Of a stretch of 64,000 nt of DNA, positions 8,983 through 18,391 are shown one piece after another (the first letter of the stretch is position 1; each line of letters begins with the position of its first letter). The translations under genes were made by a program, and so were the position numbers. Source of the DNA: Bacillus sp. SJS. Its GTDB lineage: Bacteria > Bacillota > Bacilli > Bacillales > Bacillaceae. The notes under the pieces were generated by a model. That model did no database searches. It worked only from the letters and a program-made list of their open reading frames with translations, and was not told the DNA's origin. The stretch spans positions 124,001 through 188,000 of the forward strand of contig NZ_JAQV02000003.1 of the NCBI RefSeq assembly GCF_000732485.2. The letters are read 5' to 3'.

Positions 8983-11541
8983 TTATAATCCGCATTTTAA
9001 CTGGGCACCGCAGCTTGTACATGTGTTGCAGCCGCCCAAATCTTCGACCGTACCTTCGCGGCATACCGGACAAGTGTTGCCTACTTCGTTTCCAATCGTT
9101 ACATCGGTTGAACGCAGGGCGTTGATTGTATCAACAAGAACCACTTTGCCCTTTTCTTTTGGTGCTTCTTCCGTTTCGTCATCAAACGTATTCTCTTCAG
9201 CCTTTAAAGTCAGAACCTGAGAGTCCCGGCTTCCATCGACATAAACCGTTCCGCCCTTAGCACCGCCTTTATAAAGACGCTCATACACGCCTTCAACCTG
9301 CTCAACAGAATAGCCTTTAGGGGCATTTACTGTTTTAGAGATCGAGCTGTCAATCCAGCGCTGAATGACACACTGTGCATCAGCGTGGGCTTCAGGGGAC
9401 AGTTCCATCGCTGAAATAAACCAGTGAGGAAGATTATTAGGATCTGCATCTGGGTTGCTGTCCAAATACTCCTGAACAATATCCGCTTTCACTTCTATAA
9501 ATTTACCGAGTCTTCCGCTTCTAAAGTAAGAGAAGGAGAAGTAAGGTTCGAGGCCAGTTGATACACCGACCATGGTACCCGTTGAACCTGTAGGGGCCAC
9601 TGTCAGCAAGTGAGAGTTGCGAATTCCGTACTTTTCAATCTCTTCCCGGATATCCTCAGGCATTTTCTTCATATAGCCTGTTTCCGTGAATTTTCTGCGC
9701 AGCTCCATCGTTTCTGCTTCTCTTGAACCTGTCAGGAATGGGAAGCTGCCTTTTTCTTTGGCAAGCTCTACAGAAGCACGGTAAGCCGTTGTTGCAATGG
9801 TTTCAAACACTTTATCAACAAGGGCATTTCCCTCTTCTGTTCCGTATTCCGTTTCACAGTAAATCAGCAGGTCATGAAGACCCATTACACCAAGTCCAAC
9901 ACGGCGTTCACCCAGTGCCTGCTTTTTATTCTCCTCAAGGAAATATGGAGTTGCATCGATAACGTTATCCTGCATGCGGACACCCGTTTCAACCGTCTGG
10001 CGAAGTTTTTCAAAGTTTACCGTTTTCGTTGTTTTGTCGGCCATTTCTGCCAGGTTTACAGCTGCAAGGTTACAGACTGAAAATGGCGCGAGAGGCTGTT
10101 CTCCGCACGGATTTGTTGCAACAACCTTTTGCCCATAGGCTTTAGCGTTTGTCATATCGTTGGCATTATCAATAAAGAAAATGCCAGGTTCCGCAGAGTA
10201 TGTTGCACAAATATTCACCAGGTTCCAAAGCTCTTTTGCTTTAATTTTGCGATACGTACGGACTTTGTAGCCTTTTGCTTCCCACTCGCGTACGTCCCCT
10301 GACTTGTGCCACTCTTCATTGTAGGCTTTCATGTCTTCCTTGCTGTAGCTCTCAACATCAGGGAACCTTAAATCATATTCCTCATCCATTTCTACAGCCT
10401 TCATGAAATCGTTCGTCAGGCAAATGGAGATATTTGCCCCTGTTAGGAATTCAGAGTTGTGTACACTGTACGTTCCGCCGGTTTTCAGCTTCGATTCTGC
10501 ATCTCTCATCACTTTGTCAGAAAAACCGCCGTTTCCAGGAATGGCTTTGTAATTTACAATGCCCTGATACATGTCCTGTTCCGCTTGTGTGAAAGGAGTG
10601 AATTTCAGTTTTTCCTGCGCTGCTCTTTTAATGGATTCATCGTTTGTATTTTCAATAAGATATCGAAGGATACGCGGATTTTGCATTTTGGATATAATGA
10701 ATTCCACGATGTCCGGGTGCCAGTCGGAAAGCATAATCATTTGGGCACCGCGTCTTGATCCGCCCTGTTCCACAAGATGCGTAAGTTTTGCGATATCATC
10801 AAGCCAGGAAACCGATCCTGACGATTTACCATTTACTCCGCGTGCAAGCGTGTTGCGCGGCCGGAGGGTTGATCCGTTCGTTCCCACTCCGCCTCCGCGG
10901 CTCATGATTTCCATTACCTGTTTACGGTGCTCAGAAATTCCTTCACGCGAATCCTGAACGAAAGGCATGACATAGCAGTTAAAGTACGTAACGTCTGTTC
11001 CAGCTCCTGCTCCATATAAAACACGGCCTGCAGGCACGAAGTTTGTGGCGACAAGCTCCTGATAGAACTTTGCAAACCACTCCTGGCGTTTTTCTTCGGT
11101 TTTTTCCACAGAAGCAAGGCCAGTCGCATTTCGTTTCGCAATTTGTTCGTAAAAGACTTCCAAAGGCTTTTCAATGACATCTAAAGATCTAACGATTAAT
11201 CCGCTTTCGATTTCCTCAGGCTTGTCCAGAGAATGACGGTATTCCTCATCTACTAAAACAGTAGCTGTTTTTGACGTCCAATCAAGCTCCGTTATGTAAC
11301 CCAGTCCCCTAGCCGGAAACTTCGGATCCTCTTTTATGGTCAGAACAACGAAATCACCTTTGGATAACGTTACTTTTTCCGTATCCTTAAATGTATACCT
11401 GTCAAGCATGACAAGACGGGAAACGCCTTTATGTGTAAGGTGCATGTCATCTGTCACCGGATGCACCTGCGGGAACAAGGAAATATCCTTATTCAGCTTG
11501 TCTACATCCATTTTCATCTTCTCCTCTAACGAAACGGGCAT
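8983..11541 (-). CDS. nrdJ: Adenosylcobalamin-dependent (class II) ribonucleotide reductase
   Basis: Reduces ribonucleotides to deoxyribonucleotides without oxygen dependence, using coenzyme B12. The 852-residue protein shows the RNR barrel motifs: FNCYV (first redox Cys), a glycine-rich GGGVGTNGS segment, NPCGEQPLAPFSVCNLAAVNL (radical-site Cys plus Asn/Glu), and APTGSTGTMVGVSTGLEP. The C-terminus carries a Cys-rich tail, CPVC...CNTCTSCG...LKCGL, for re-reduction or zinc binding. The ATG at 11541 is preceded by GAGGAG at 8 nt, so the upstream codons to 11583 are excluded. Two NrdR-type boxes lie upstream. It is not at this position in B. subtilis, so it is an insertion relative to that map. 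Confidence 0.95.
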   Translation of the reverse strand: MPVSLEEKMKMDVDKLNKDISLFPQVHPVTDDMHLTHKGVSRLVMLDRYTFKDTEKVTLSKGDFVVLTIKEDPKFPARGLGYITELDWTSKTATVLVDEEYRHSLDKPEEIESGLIVRSLDVIEKPLEVFYEQIAKRNATGLASVEKTEEKRQEWFAKFYQELVATNFVPAGRVLYGAGAGTDVTYFNCYVMPFVQDSREGISEHRKQVMEIMSRGGGVGTNGSTLRPRNTLARGVNGKSSGSVSWLDDIAKLTHLVEQGGSRRGAQMIMLSDWHPDIVEFIISKMQNPRILRYLIENTNDESIKRAAQEKLKFTPFTQAEQDMYQGIVNYKAIPGNGGFSDKVMRDAESKLKTGGTYSVHNSEFLTGANISICLTNDFMKAVEMDEEYDLRFPDVESYSKEDMKAYNEEWHKSGDVREWEAKGYKVRTYRKIKAKELWNLVNICATYSAEPGIFFIDNANDMTNAKAYGQKVVATNPCGEQPLAPFSVCNLAAVNLAEMADKTTKTVNFEKLRQTVETGVRMQDNVIDATPYFLEENKKQALGERRVGLGVMGLHDLLIYCETEYGTEEGNALVDKVFETIATTAYRASVELAKEKGSFPFLTGSREAETMELRRKFTETGYMKKMPEDIREEIEKYGIRNSHLLTVAPTGSTGTMVGVSTGLEPYFSFSYFRSGRLGKFIEVKADIVQEYLDSNPDADPNNLPHWFISAMELSPEAHADAQCVIQRWIDSSISKTVNAPKGYSVEQVEGVYERLYKGGAKGGTVYVDGSRDSQVLTLKAEENTFDDETEEAPKEKGKVVLVDTINALRSTDVTIGNEVGNTCPVCREGTVEDLGGCNTCTSCGAQLKCGL

Positions 11542-11597
11542 GTTAACAACTCCTCTTCCAATAGTACTAAGTAAAAATATCATACATCAGGCCCTAT

Positions 11598-11646
11598 AAT
11601 CAACATATAGTGCATTCATTATTAAGAACAATACTATATATTGATT
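11598..11646 (-). promoter_or_regulatory. Two NrdR-type boxes upstream of nrdJ
   Basis: Compared with the 16-bp NrdR box consensus acaCwAtATaTwGtgt, 11598-11613 matches at 12 positions (core ATATAGTG) and 11631-11646 at 13 (core CTATATATTG). The cores are 33 bp apart, about three helical turns, the usual arrangement for this nucleotide-sensing repressor of RNR genes. The nrdR gene itself is not in the window. Confidence 0.65.
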
Positions 11647-11903
11647 ATAGCTTGGTTTTTCCCTTATTTGTCAAATCGAAAACTAAACAAAAACGAGAGA
11701 AAAACAGAGAAAATAAGAGATTCTGCTGCATCTGCTATTTAAATTAAACCAATTTGTGATTTGCAATAATTCCTATTAAACCAACTTCTGATAAATAAAG
11801 GAAATAATTGAATTATTTTCTTGCTGCAGTAAAAATAATTTACGACTACATCCATTATAGAACAAATGTTCTTCGTGATCATAGAGTAATTTCTGGCAAA
11901 AGG
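11647..11903. other. AT-rich spacer between the nrdJ promoter and lipM
   Basis: With the nrdJ leader this makes about 390 gene-free bases. The middle part is AT-rich and contains no supportable ORF. Confidence 0.4.
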
Positions 11904-11926
11904 AAAAAGCGGCACAAATGCCGCCC
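11904..11926 (-). terminator. lipM intrinsic terminator
   Basis: GCGGCA (11909-11914) / TGCCGC (11919-11924) with a 4-nt loop is followed on the minus strand by T5, immediately after the lipM stop. Confidence 0.85.
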
Positions 11927-11934
11927 TATCCTTG

Positions 11935-12771
11935 CTACCTTTTAAAGTTCCAGTCACTGCTTTCATATTTACTTTTTGCGAGATTTTCTACATACATTTG
12001 TTCATCCTGCGAAAGTTCATAAGCTTCCAGTTCAATATTCAATCCGGTCTCAAATCCTTTTTTAAATGCCTTACGCGCCTCTTCCATTGTGACAGGCGTT
12101 TCTCTTAAAGCATTCGCTGCAACAGCTTTACTGCTAAAATTTCTGCGCATCCGTTCTTTTACCCGCTCACTGGGATACTTGAATAAATCAAACAGCTTAT
12201 CCTCATCCAAATCAAGCAGGATCGAGCCGTGCTGCAGGATGACACCCTTCTGGCGGGTTTGAGCACTCCCTGCAACTTTTCGCCCTTCAACTACGAGCTC
12301 ATACCAGGATGGTGCATCAAAGCAAACAGAAGATCGCGGATTTTTAAGGCCTTCTTTTTCCTCATCTGTTCTTGGAATTGCAAAGTACGCATCAAGACCA
12401 AGATTCCGAAAGCCTTCTAATATTCCTTCAGAAATAACCCGGTAGGCTTCTGTAACCGTGCGGGGCATCTCCGGGTGCTCCTCCGTTACAATGACACTAT
12501 ATGTAAGCTCTTGGTCATGAAGTACGCCCCTGCCTCCGGTCGGTCTTCTGACAAACCCCAGACCGTGCCGTTTAACCGCATCAAAATCTATTTCTTTTTC
12601 AGCCTTTTGAAAATAGCCGATGGATAAGGTTGCAGGATTCCATCCATAGAAACGGATAACCGGTGGAATTTTCCCTTCGCTATGCCAATCCAGCAGCGCT
12701 TCATCCAATGCCATGTTGAAGGAAGGTGAACAATTTCCTGAATCAATAAATCGCCATTTTTCTTTTATCAT
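11935..12771 (-). CDS. lipM: Octanoyl-[acyl-carrier protein]:GcvH octanoyltransferase
   Basis: Transfers octanoate from ACP to GcvH, the first step of lipoate assembly in Bacillus. 278 residues of the biotin/lipoate ligase fold. The nucleophile Cys150 is in [13 protein letters not shown], and the catalytic Lys is in [22 protein letters not shown] is the acyl-binding loop. The cysteine position equals that of B. subtilis LipM. The location beside the glycine-cleavage operon (gcvT/PA/PB) is meaningful, because the H protein of that system carries the lipoyl group. Confidence 0.96.
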   Translation of the reverse strand: MIKEKWRFIDSGNCSPSFNMALDEALLDWHSEGKIPPVIRFYGWNPATLSIGYFQKAEKEIDFDAVKRHGLGFVRRPTGGRGVLHDQELTYSVIVTEEHPEMPRTVTEAYRVISEGILEGFRNLGLDAYFAIPRTDEEKEGLKNPRSSVCFDAPSWYELVVEGRKVAGSAQTRQKGVILQHGSILLDLDEDKLFDLFKYPSERVKERMRRNFSSKAVAANALRETPVTMEEARKAFKKGFETGLNIELEAYELSQDEQMYVENLAKSKYESSDWNFKR

Positions 12772-12955
12772 ATGCTTCCCTCTTTTAGCGTTTTAATCAT
12801 TGCCTCAAAAGATACTTTATCAGTCTAACAAATCGCGGCAGACTTGAAAACAAATCTGACCTTATTTCAGTGACAATTAAGAGCCTGTCTTATATAATTA
12901 GAGGTATCGTTTAGAAGAGGTATTTTTTTATATTCACAGAAGGAGTCGAGATTCA

Positions 12956-13333
12956 TTGGAATGGATTATTTTAATCGTGCTTTTAGCAGGAATCGTTGCC
13001 TACAGTCTTTACACTTATTTTTATCAGCGGAAAATTCTTAAATCACTTACTGAGGAAGAATTCCGGGCTGGCTATCGCAAAGCCCAGCTTATTGATATAA
13101 GAGAACCGAACGAATTTGATGGCGGCCACATCTGGGGTGCACGCAATATCCCCCTTTCACAAATGCGCCACCGGTACAAAGAGATTCGCCAGGATCAGCC
13201 TGTTTATCTATATTGCCAAAACACTACAAGAAGCGGCCGTGCAGCCCAGCAGCTCAAGAAAAAGGGCTACAGCGAGCTATACATGCTAAAAGGCGGTTTC
13301 CGTTCATGGACCGGCAAAGTGAAAAAGAAGTAA
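12956..13333 (+). CDS. yqhL: Membrane-anchored rhodanese-like protein
   Basis: 125 residues. One N-terminal membrane helix (about 2-22) is followed by a rhodanese domain with the active-site loop YCQNTTRSGRAA, where Cys is the persulfide-carrying residue. The start is UUG at 12956, with AAGGAG about 10 nt upstream. It is divergent from lipM and followed by its own terminator. Sulfur transfer or signalling is likely, but the partner is unknown. Confidence 0.9.
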   Translation: MEWIILIVLLAGIVAYSLYTYFYQRKILKSLTEEEFRAGYRKAQLIDIREPNEFDGGHIWGARNIPLSQMRHRYKEIRQDQPVYLYCQNTTRSGRAAQQLKKKGYSELYMLKGGFRSWTGKVKKK

Positions 13334-13341
13334 TGAATGTC

Positions 13342-13372
13342 GCCCGCACTTACCTGCGGGCTCCTTTTTTTT
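13342..13372 (+). terminator. yqhL intrinsic terminator
   Basis: GCCCGC (13342-13347) / GCGGGC (13356-13361) is followed by a T8 run. Confidence 0.9.
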
Positions 13373-13436
13373 AGAGCACTCTTCCGTTTCGCTTCCTTCC
13401 TATTGAGGGTAAACTACCCAAAAGGAGGGCGCTTCA

Positions 13437-13883
13437 ATGTCTTTTAATTACGAGATGGATTTTAAGAATACCGATTTCAGGGAAGAGCCAGAGAAATACC
13501 GGGTTGGCCGAGGGGAGCAGGGGGTCTTGATGGTGGAACCATATAAAAGTGAAATACTCCCCCATTGGCGTTTTAAAACTCCCGATATTGCCAAAGAATC
13601 CTCTGAAAAAATTTATGAGCTTTTCCTTGAATATAAAAAGAAAAATGATTTTCCGGGCATGGATATGGCGCGTAAATTTTTACAAATGGGCTATACCCGG
13701 TCCAGAAGGTACGCAAATTATAAAGGCGGCCGGAAATACAAAAAGGATGGCGAAGTCAACGAACGGGAAATAGATGACCAGAAGGCTGAATCTGCCGCCA
13801 TCTTCGAGAAAAAGTGGAAGCTTGTCAGAGCGGATGAAGAGTACTTGAAACTAAAAAAAGAGCATCAGGAGAATTATGGCTAA
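13437..13883 (+). CDS. DUF4385 family protein
   Basis: 148 residues, soluble, rich in Lys/Arg/Tyr. The motifs YRVGRGEQGVL, VEPYKSEILPHWRFKTP and GMDMARKFLQMGYTRSRRYANY match what I know of DUF4385 proteins, small proteins of bacteria and phages. A strong AAAGGAGGG precedes the ATG. It lies between yqhL and gcvPB, where B. subtilis has no such gene as far as I recall. Function unknown. Confidence 0.8.
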   Translation: MSFNYEMDFKNTDFREEPEKYRVGRGEQGVLMVEPYKSEILPHWRFKTPDIAKESSEKIYELFLEYKKKNDFPGMDMARKFLQMGYTRSRRYANYKGGRKYKKDGEVNEREIDDQKAESAAIFEKKWKLVRADEEYLKLKKEHQENYG

Positions 13884-13900
13884 TCTCCTGATGCTCTTTT
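13853..13900. terminator. Bidirectional terminator between DUF4385 gene and gcvPB
   Basis: A long stem, AAAGAGCATCAGGAGA (ending at 13872) with TCTCCTGATGCTCTTT (from 13884), has A and T runs on both sides. Its left arm lies inside the end of the DUF4385 coding region. It serves both convergent units. Confidence 0.9.
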
Positions 13901-13903
13901 AAA

Positions 13904-15379
13904 TTAATTTGTTACAGGTTCTTTTTTCTCAAACTTTAAAACCGGTTTCCTGGCAGCAAGCGTTTCATCAAGTCGTTTAACAACGGTTGTATGAGGAGCT
14001 TCCTGTACGATTTCCGGATTCTCTTCCGCCTCTTTAGCGATTTGAATCATGGCATCGATAAACGCATCAAGCGTCTCCTTCGATTCTGTTTCGGTAGGCT
14101 CAATCATGATGCACTCCTCCACGTTAAGCGGGAAGTAAATGGTTGGCGGATGGTAGCCAAAGTCAAGAAGGCGCTTCGCAATATCCAGCGTGCGGACCCC
14201 AAGTTTCTTCTGGCGCTTCCCGGAGAGCACAAACTCATGCTTGCAATGCTTATCAAACGGCAGGTCAAAATGAGGCGCAAGTCTCCTCATCATGTAATTC
14301 GCGTTCAGCACAGCATATTCCGTTACAGCCTTCAGCCCATCCGGCCCCATTGTACGGATATACGTATAGGCACGAACATTGATGCCGAAGTTTCCATAAA
14401 ACGGCTTCACTCTTCCAATTGAGTCAGGACGGTCATAATCAAAATGGAACGCTCCATTCTCTTTTACCAGCACCGGTTTTGGAAGGAAGCGGATTAAGTC
14501 TTTCTTCACGCCGACAGGACCTGATCCCGGACCGCCGCCGCCATGCGGACCCGTAAAGGTTTTATGAAGATTCAAATGGACGACATCAAAGCCCATATCT
14601 CCTGGTCTCGCTTTACTTAGAACGGCATTCAGGTTCGCTCCGTCGTAATAAAGCTTGCCTCCTGCTTCATGAACAATTTCAGCCATTTCCAAAATGTTTT
14701 CCTCAAACAAACCGAGCGTATTCGGATTTGTCAGCATGAGCGCTGCTGTGTCGCGTCCAACGACTCTTCTTAAATCCTCCAGGTCCACTAGGCCCGTTTC
14801 ATCTGATTTCACTGTTACCGTCTCGAATCCGGCAACAGTGGCCGATGCAGGATTCGTACCGTGCGCTGAATCCGGTACCACTACTTTTGTCCTTTGCAAA
14901 TCTCCATTTGCTTCATGGAATGCACGGATCATCATCAGCCCTGTCCATTCGCCATGAGCTCCCGCTGCCGGCTGAAGCGTCACTTCGTCCATCCCGGTTA
15001 TTTCTCGTAAATGCTCCTGTAAATCATACAGCAGCTCCATAGCCCCCTGAACAGTCTCTTCTTCCTGCAGCGGATGAATATGAGCTAAGCCAGCGATCCG
15101 GGCTACATTCTCATTGATTTTCGGATTGTATTTCATTGTACAGGAACCGAGCGGATAAAAACCGGAATCCACTCCGTGGTTGCGCTTGGACAGGGCGGTA
15201 TAGTGACGCATAATATCAAGCTCTGATACCTCCGGCAGTTCAGGCTCCGTTTCCCTTAAGTAGCCCTCCGGAATCAGTTCATCGAGCTTCATCTCAGGAA
15301 TGTCCATTTCGGGCAGGCTATAGCCGGTTCTTCCAGGCTTCGTAAGTTCAAAAATAAGTGCTTGATCCTGATTATTCAT
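13904..15379 (-). CDS. gcvPB: Glycine dehydrogenase (decarboxylating) subunit 2
   Basis: C-terminal half of the split P protein of the glycine cleavage system, 491 residues. It decarboxylates glycine with pyridoxal phosphate and passes aminomethyl to lipoyl-GcvH. The PLP lysine is in HLNLHKTF (Lys273), followed by the glycine-rich loop [21 protein letters not shown] and [11 protein letters not shown] are family signatures. Its start overlaps gcvPA by 8 nt, so the two subunits are translationally coupled. Confidence 0.98.
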   Translation of the reverse strand: MNNQDQALIFELTKPGRTGYSLPEMDIPEMKLDELIPEGYLRETEPELPEVSELDIMRHYTALSKRNHGVDSGFYPLGSCTMKYNPKINENVARIAGLAHIHPLQEEETVQGAMELLYDLQEHLREITGMDEVTLQPAAGAHGEWTGLMMIRAFHEANGDLQRTKVVVPDSAHGTNPASATVAGFETVTVKSDETGLVDLEDLRRVVGRDTAALMLTNPNTLGLFEENILEMAEIVHEAGGKLYYDGANLNAVLSKARPGDMGFDVVHLNLHKTFTGPHGGGGPGSGPVGVKKDLIRFLPKPVLVKENGAFHFDYDRPDSIGRVKPFYGNFGINVRAYTYIRTMGPDGLKAVTEYAVLNANYMMRRLAPHFDLPFDKHCKHEFVLSGKRQKKLGVRTLDIAKRLLDFGYHPPTIYFPLNVEECIMIEPTETESKETLDAFIDAMIQIAKEAEENPEIVQEAPHTTVVKRLDETLAARKPVLKFEKKEPVTN

Positions 15380-16724
15380 GGCGATCCCCCAATTCCTTAA
15401 CGAGCTGATCTATTTCTTCCTTTGTTCTTAATTCAGTCACAGCAACAAGCATATGATTCTTTAAACCCGGACTCGTTAAGCCTAAATCATAGCCTCCGAT
15501 AATTCCGGATTCAATCAGCTTAGCGTTCGCTTCTTTCACAGGCTGATTCAGCTTAACCGCAAACTCATTAAAAATCGGCCCATTAAATGCGATATCCATT
15601 CCGGCTTCTTTGAAACGATTTTTTGCGTAATTCGCTTTTTGAAGATTTTGTACAGCCATTTCCCTGACACCTTTTTTACCGAGAGCCGTCATGGCAACAG
15701 ATGCTGCAAGAGCATTCAATGCCTGATTGGAGCAAATATTGGACGTTGCCTTGTCACGGCGGATATGCTGCTCCCGCGCCTGAAGGGTTAAAACAAATCC
15801 CCGACGGCCGTCTTCATCCACGGTCTGGCCGACGAGCCTTCCAGGGACTTTTCTCATTAGTTTACTCGTTACGGCAAAGTATCCGCAGTGAGGACCGCCA
15901 AAAGCGGTTGGAATTCCAAACACTTGAGCGTCTCCAACTACAATATCTGCACCTAAAGATCCCGGCGGTGTCAGGATGCCAAGTGCCAGAGGATTGGAAG
16001 AGACAATCATCATACTCTTTCCTTGATGAGCAATCGGCTCAATCTCTTTCAGCGGTTCAATTTGCCCGAAAAAGTTCGGATATTGGACGATGACTGCTGC
16101 CACATCCTCACCCATTTCCTTTTCAAGCAAAGCAAGATCTGTCACTCCGTCTGATGCAGGAATTTCGATCACTTCAATGTATTGTCCTTTTGCATAAGTA
16201 CGCAAAACATCCTTGGATTCAGGATTGACAGCTTCTGATACCAGAATTTTCTTTTTCTTTGTATGCCCTGCTGCAAGCATAGCTGCTTCTGCAAGTGCCG
16301 TTCCGCCATCATACATAGATGAATTGGCAACATCCATGCCGGTCAATTCGCAGATCATCGTTTGAAATTCGAAGATTGCCTGCAGCTCCCCTTGAGAAAT
16401 TTCCGGCTGATACGGAGTATAGGCTGTATAGAACTCCGAACGGGAGATAACATGGTCTACGATAATCGGCATGTAATGATCGTAAACGCCCGCCCCGAGA
16501 AAAGAAGCGTTTTGGCGCAAATCTTTATTTTTCGCTGCAAGTCCGCTTAGCTCTCTTAAAAGCCCCGTTTCGGATTTGGCCGGTTTAATATCGTATTCAC
16601 CTTTAAAACGAACCTGTTCAGGGATATCCTCAAACAGTTCATCAATTGATTGAACGCCAATTGCGCTGAGCATGTCTTTTTGATCATGATCTGTCATCGG
16701 CAAATAACGGTGCTTCATATCCAT
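15372..16724 (-). CDS. gcvPA: Glycine dehydrogenase (decarboxylating) subunit 1
   Basis: N-terminal half of the split P protein, 450 residues, forming the heterotetramer with GcvPB. It shows [25 protein letters not shown] and [11 protein letters not shown]. There is no PLP lysine here, as expected for this subunit. It follows gcvT after 12 nt in the riboswitch-controlled operon. Confidence 0.98.
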   Translation of the reverse strand: MDMKHRYLPMTDHDQKDMLSAIGVQSIDELFEDIPEQVRFKGEYDIKPAKSETGLLRELSGLAAKNKDLRQNASFLGAGVYDHYMPIIVDHVISRSEFYTAYTPYQPEISQGELQAIFEFQTMICELTGMDVANSSMYDGGTALAEAAMLAAGHTKKKKILVSEAVNPESKDVLRTYAKGQYIEVIEIPASDGVTDLALLEKEMGEDVAAVIVQYPNFFGQIEPLKEIEPIAHQGKSMMIVSSNPLALGILTPPGSLGADIVVGDAQVFGIPTAFGGPHCGYFAVTSKLMRKVPGRLVGQTVDEDGRRGFVLTLQAREQHIRRDKATSNICSNQALNALAASVAMTALGKKGVREMAVQNLQKANYAKNRFKEAGMDIAFNGPIFNEFAVKLNQPVKEANAKLIESGIIGGYDLGLTSPGLKNHMLVAVTELRTKEEIDQLVKELGDRHE

Positions 16725-16736
16725 ATCCCCTCTTCC

Positions 16737-17840
16737 TTATCCTTTTGGACGCTTATAAAATGGTGTTGGAACAACCTTTGCTTTTAATTGTTTGCCCCGA
16801 ATTTCAACGAACACTTCCGTTTCTAGTCCGCTATAATCAGATTTTAAAAGTGCAAGACCGATATTCTTCTTCAAGGTTGGTGATTGTGTTCCTGTTGTTA
16901 CTTCTCCAATGAGCTCTCCGTTTATATAAACCGGATAACCGTGTCTCGGAATTCCTTTATCAATCATTTCAAGACCAGCGAGTTTCCTGGGTGCTCCGGT
17001 CTCCTTTTGCTCTTTCAGAACATCCTTACCGATAAAAGCTTCCTCTTTATTCGGTTTTACTGCAAAACCGATACCTGCCTCAATCGGCGTAATATCCTTT
17101 GAAAGCTCCTGTCCGTATAAAGGAAGATTGGATTCGAAGCGCAGTGTATCCCTTGCTCCCAATCCGCATGGTACAGCACCGGACTCTTTTCCAGCTTCCA
17201 GGATTGCTGACCACAGCATCTCGGCATCGCTCGAAGTGCAATAAAGCTCAAAGCCATCTTCCCCGGTGTAGCCGGTTCTTGATACAAGCGCCTTCGCTCC
17301 TGCAATGGAAACTTCATCTTTGAATTTGAAAAATTTGATGCTGCTTAAGTCTTCTTCGGTCAGTGTTTGAAGAATTGCTTCTGCAAGGGGCCCTTGAAAT
17401 GCAAGGAGTGCGGTTTCATCTGAAAGGTTGGTCAGTTCAACCTCTCCATCTGCATGCTGCGTCATCCACTCTAAATCCTTTTCAATATTGGATGCATTGA
17501 TGACGACCATGTAGTCATCTTCCGCCTTTTTATAAATAAGCAAATCATCGACCGTGCCGCCATCCTCATAGCACATTGCCGAATATTGAGCACCACCGGC
17601 TTTTAAAACGGATACATCATTCGTCATCATTTTTTGAAGAAAAGGAAGACTGCCTTTCCCTTTGACTGAAACCTCTCCCATATGGGAAACGTCAAATAAA
17701 CCTGCTTTGGAGCGAACGGCCTGATGTTCCTCTTTAATAGAAGAAAACTGAACAGGCAGCTCCCAGCCCCCGAAGTCGATCGTCTTTCCTCCATACTGTT
17801 TATACAGTTCAAATAGCGGTGTTCTTTTTAGCTGTGACAA
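16737..17840 (-). CDS. gcvT: Aminomethyltransferase (T protein)
   Basis: Releases ammonia from aminomethyl-lipoyl GcvH and forms 5,10-methylene-THF. 367 residues with [13 protein letters not shown] near the N-terminus, VDDLLIYK with the catalytic Asp, and [12 protein letters not shown] for folate contact. The start is UUG at 17840, with GGGGAGG 7 nt before it. First gene of gcvT-gcvPA-gcvPB under the glycine riboswitch. Confidence 0.97.
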   Translation of the reverse strand: MSQLKRTPLFELYKQYGGKTIDFGGWELPVQFSSIKEEHQAVRSKAGLFDVSHMGEVSVKGKGSLPFLQKMMTNDVSVLKAGGAQYSAMCYEDGGTVDDLLIYKKAEDDYMVVINASNIEKDLEWMTQHADGEVELTNLSDETALLAFQGPLAEAILQTLTEEDLSSIKFFKFKDEVSIAGAKALVSRTGYTGEDGFELYCTSSDAEMLWSAILEAGKESGAVPCGLGARDTLRFESNLPLYGQELSKDITPIEAGIGFAVKPNKEEAFIGKDVLKEQKETGAPRKLAGLEMIDKGIPRHGYPVYINGELIGEVTTGTQSPTLKKNIGLALLKSDYSGLETEVFVEIRGKQLKAKVVPTPFYKRPKG

Positions 17841-17867
17841 TGCTTTGCCTCCCCGGAATATGATGAT

Positions 17868-18085
17868 ACAAAAAAGGACAGACTCCTCCTGATTGAATCA
17901 GAAGGCTCTGTCCTTGGCACCTGAAAGTTTACCCTGTTCGGCAGGGCTTTCCCCTTTGGCGGTTTACTGTACGTAAACTCTCTCCAGAGCTGCGTCAAAT
18001 AAGAGTCTTTTTGCCTGAGAGATTCACAAATGTTTGCTCCTTCGGCGCCGCACACAGTCTTAGTCTGCTGCGGTCTCTCCCCTTA
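17868..18085 (-). ncRNA. Tandem glycine riboswitch with terminator
   Basis: The leader on the minus strand carries two glycine aptamers in series. The first runs from about 18085 to 18010 (GGGGAGAGACCGCAGC, GCGCCGAAGGAGCAAAC, AATCTCTCAGGC). The second runs from about 17990 to 17915 (CTCTGGAGAGAG, CCGCCAAAGGGGAAAGCC, TTTCAGGTGCCAAGGAC). The expression platform follows: GGACAGAGCC can pair with the downstream GTCTGTCC (about 17876-17913) ahead of a T6 run, a terminator that glycine binding should disrupt. This is the classic gcvT operon ON switch. Confidence 0.95.
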
Positions 18086-18089
18086 TCGT

Positions 18090-18391
18090 CATCCGCACAT
18101 ATTAATCCAAATAATGGTTAAACTAATAGTCAGCCTGTATTGGCTGCTCCAATGAACGGACATGGACATAGAAGCAGACATAGGATTAACAGAAAATGAA
18201 GCATTTTGTAAACTTTCTAACTACTTATCATCCTACCATCATCTTTAAAGGAGAGCAATCCTATTTTACCTGAATAATAATTGTTCAATCTCATTAATCA
18301 TTCGCTTTTCAAGCATATACCTTATTTTTTCTTACATTTAATCCTTCTTTTAACCTAAAAGGTGAACATTAGAGAGAGTTGGTGAATTTAG
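18090..18391. other. Divergent promoter region between the gcv leader and yqhH
   Basis: About 300 bp of AT-rich sequence without a gene. It must hold the gcv promoter on the minus strand and the yqhH promoter on the plus strand. I could not place either box securely. Confidence 0.4.

Noticed and set aside
13991-14422. 143-codon plus-strand ORF
   Set aside because: Antisense shadow of gcvPB.
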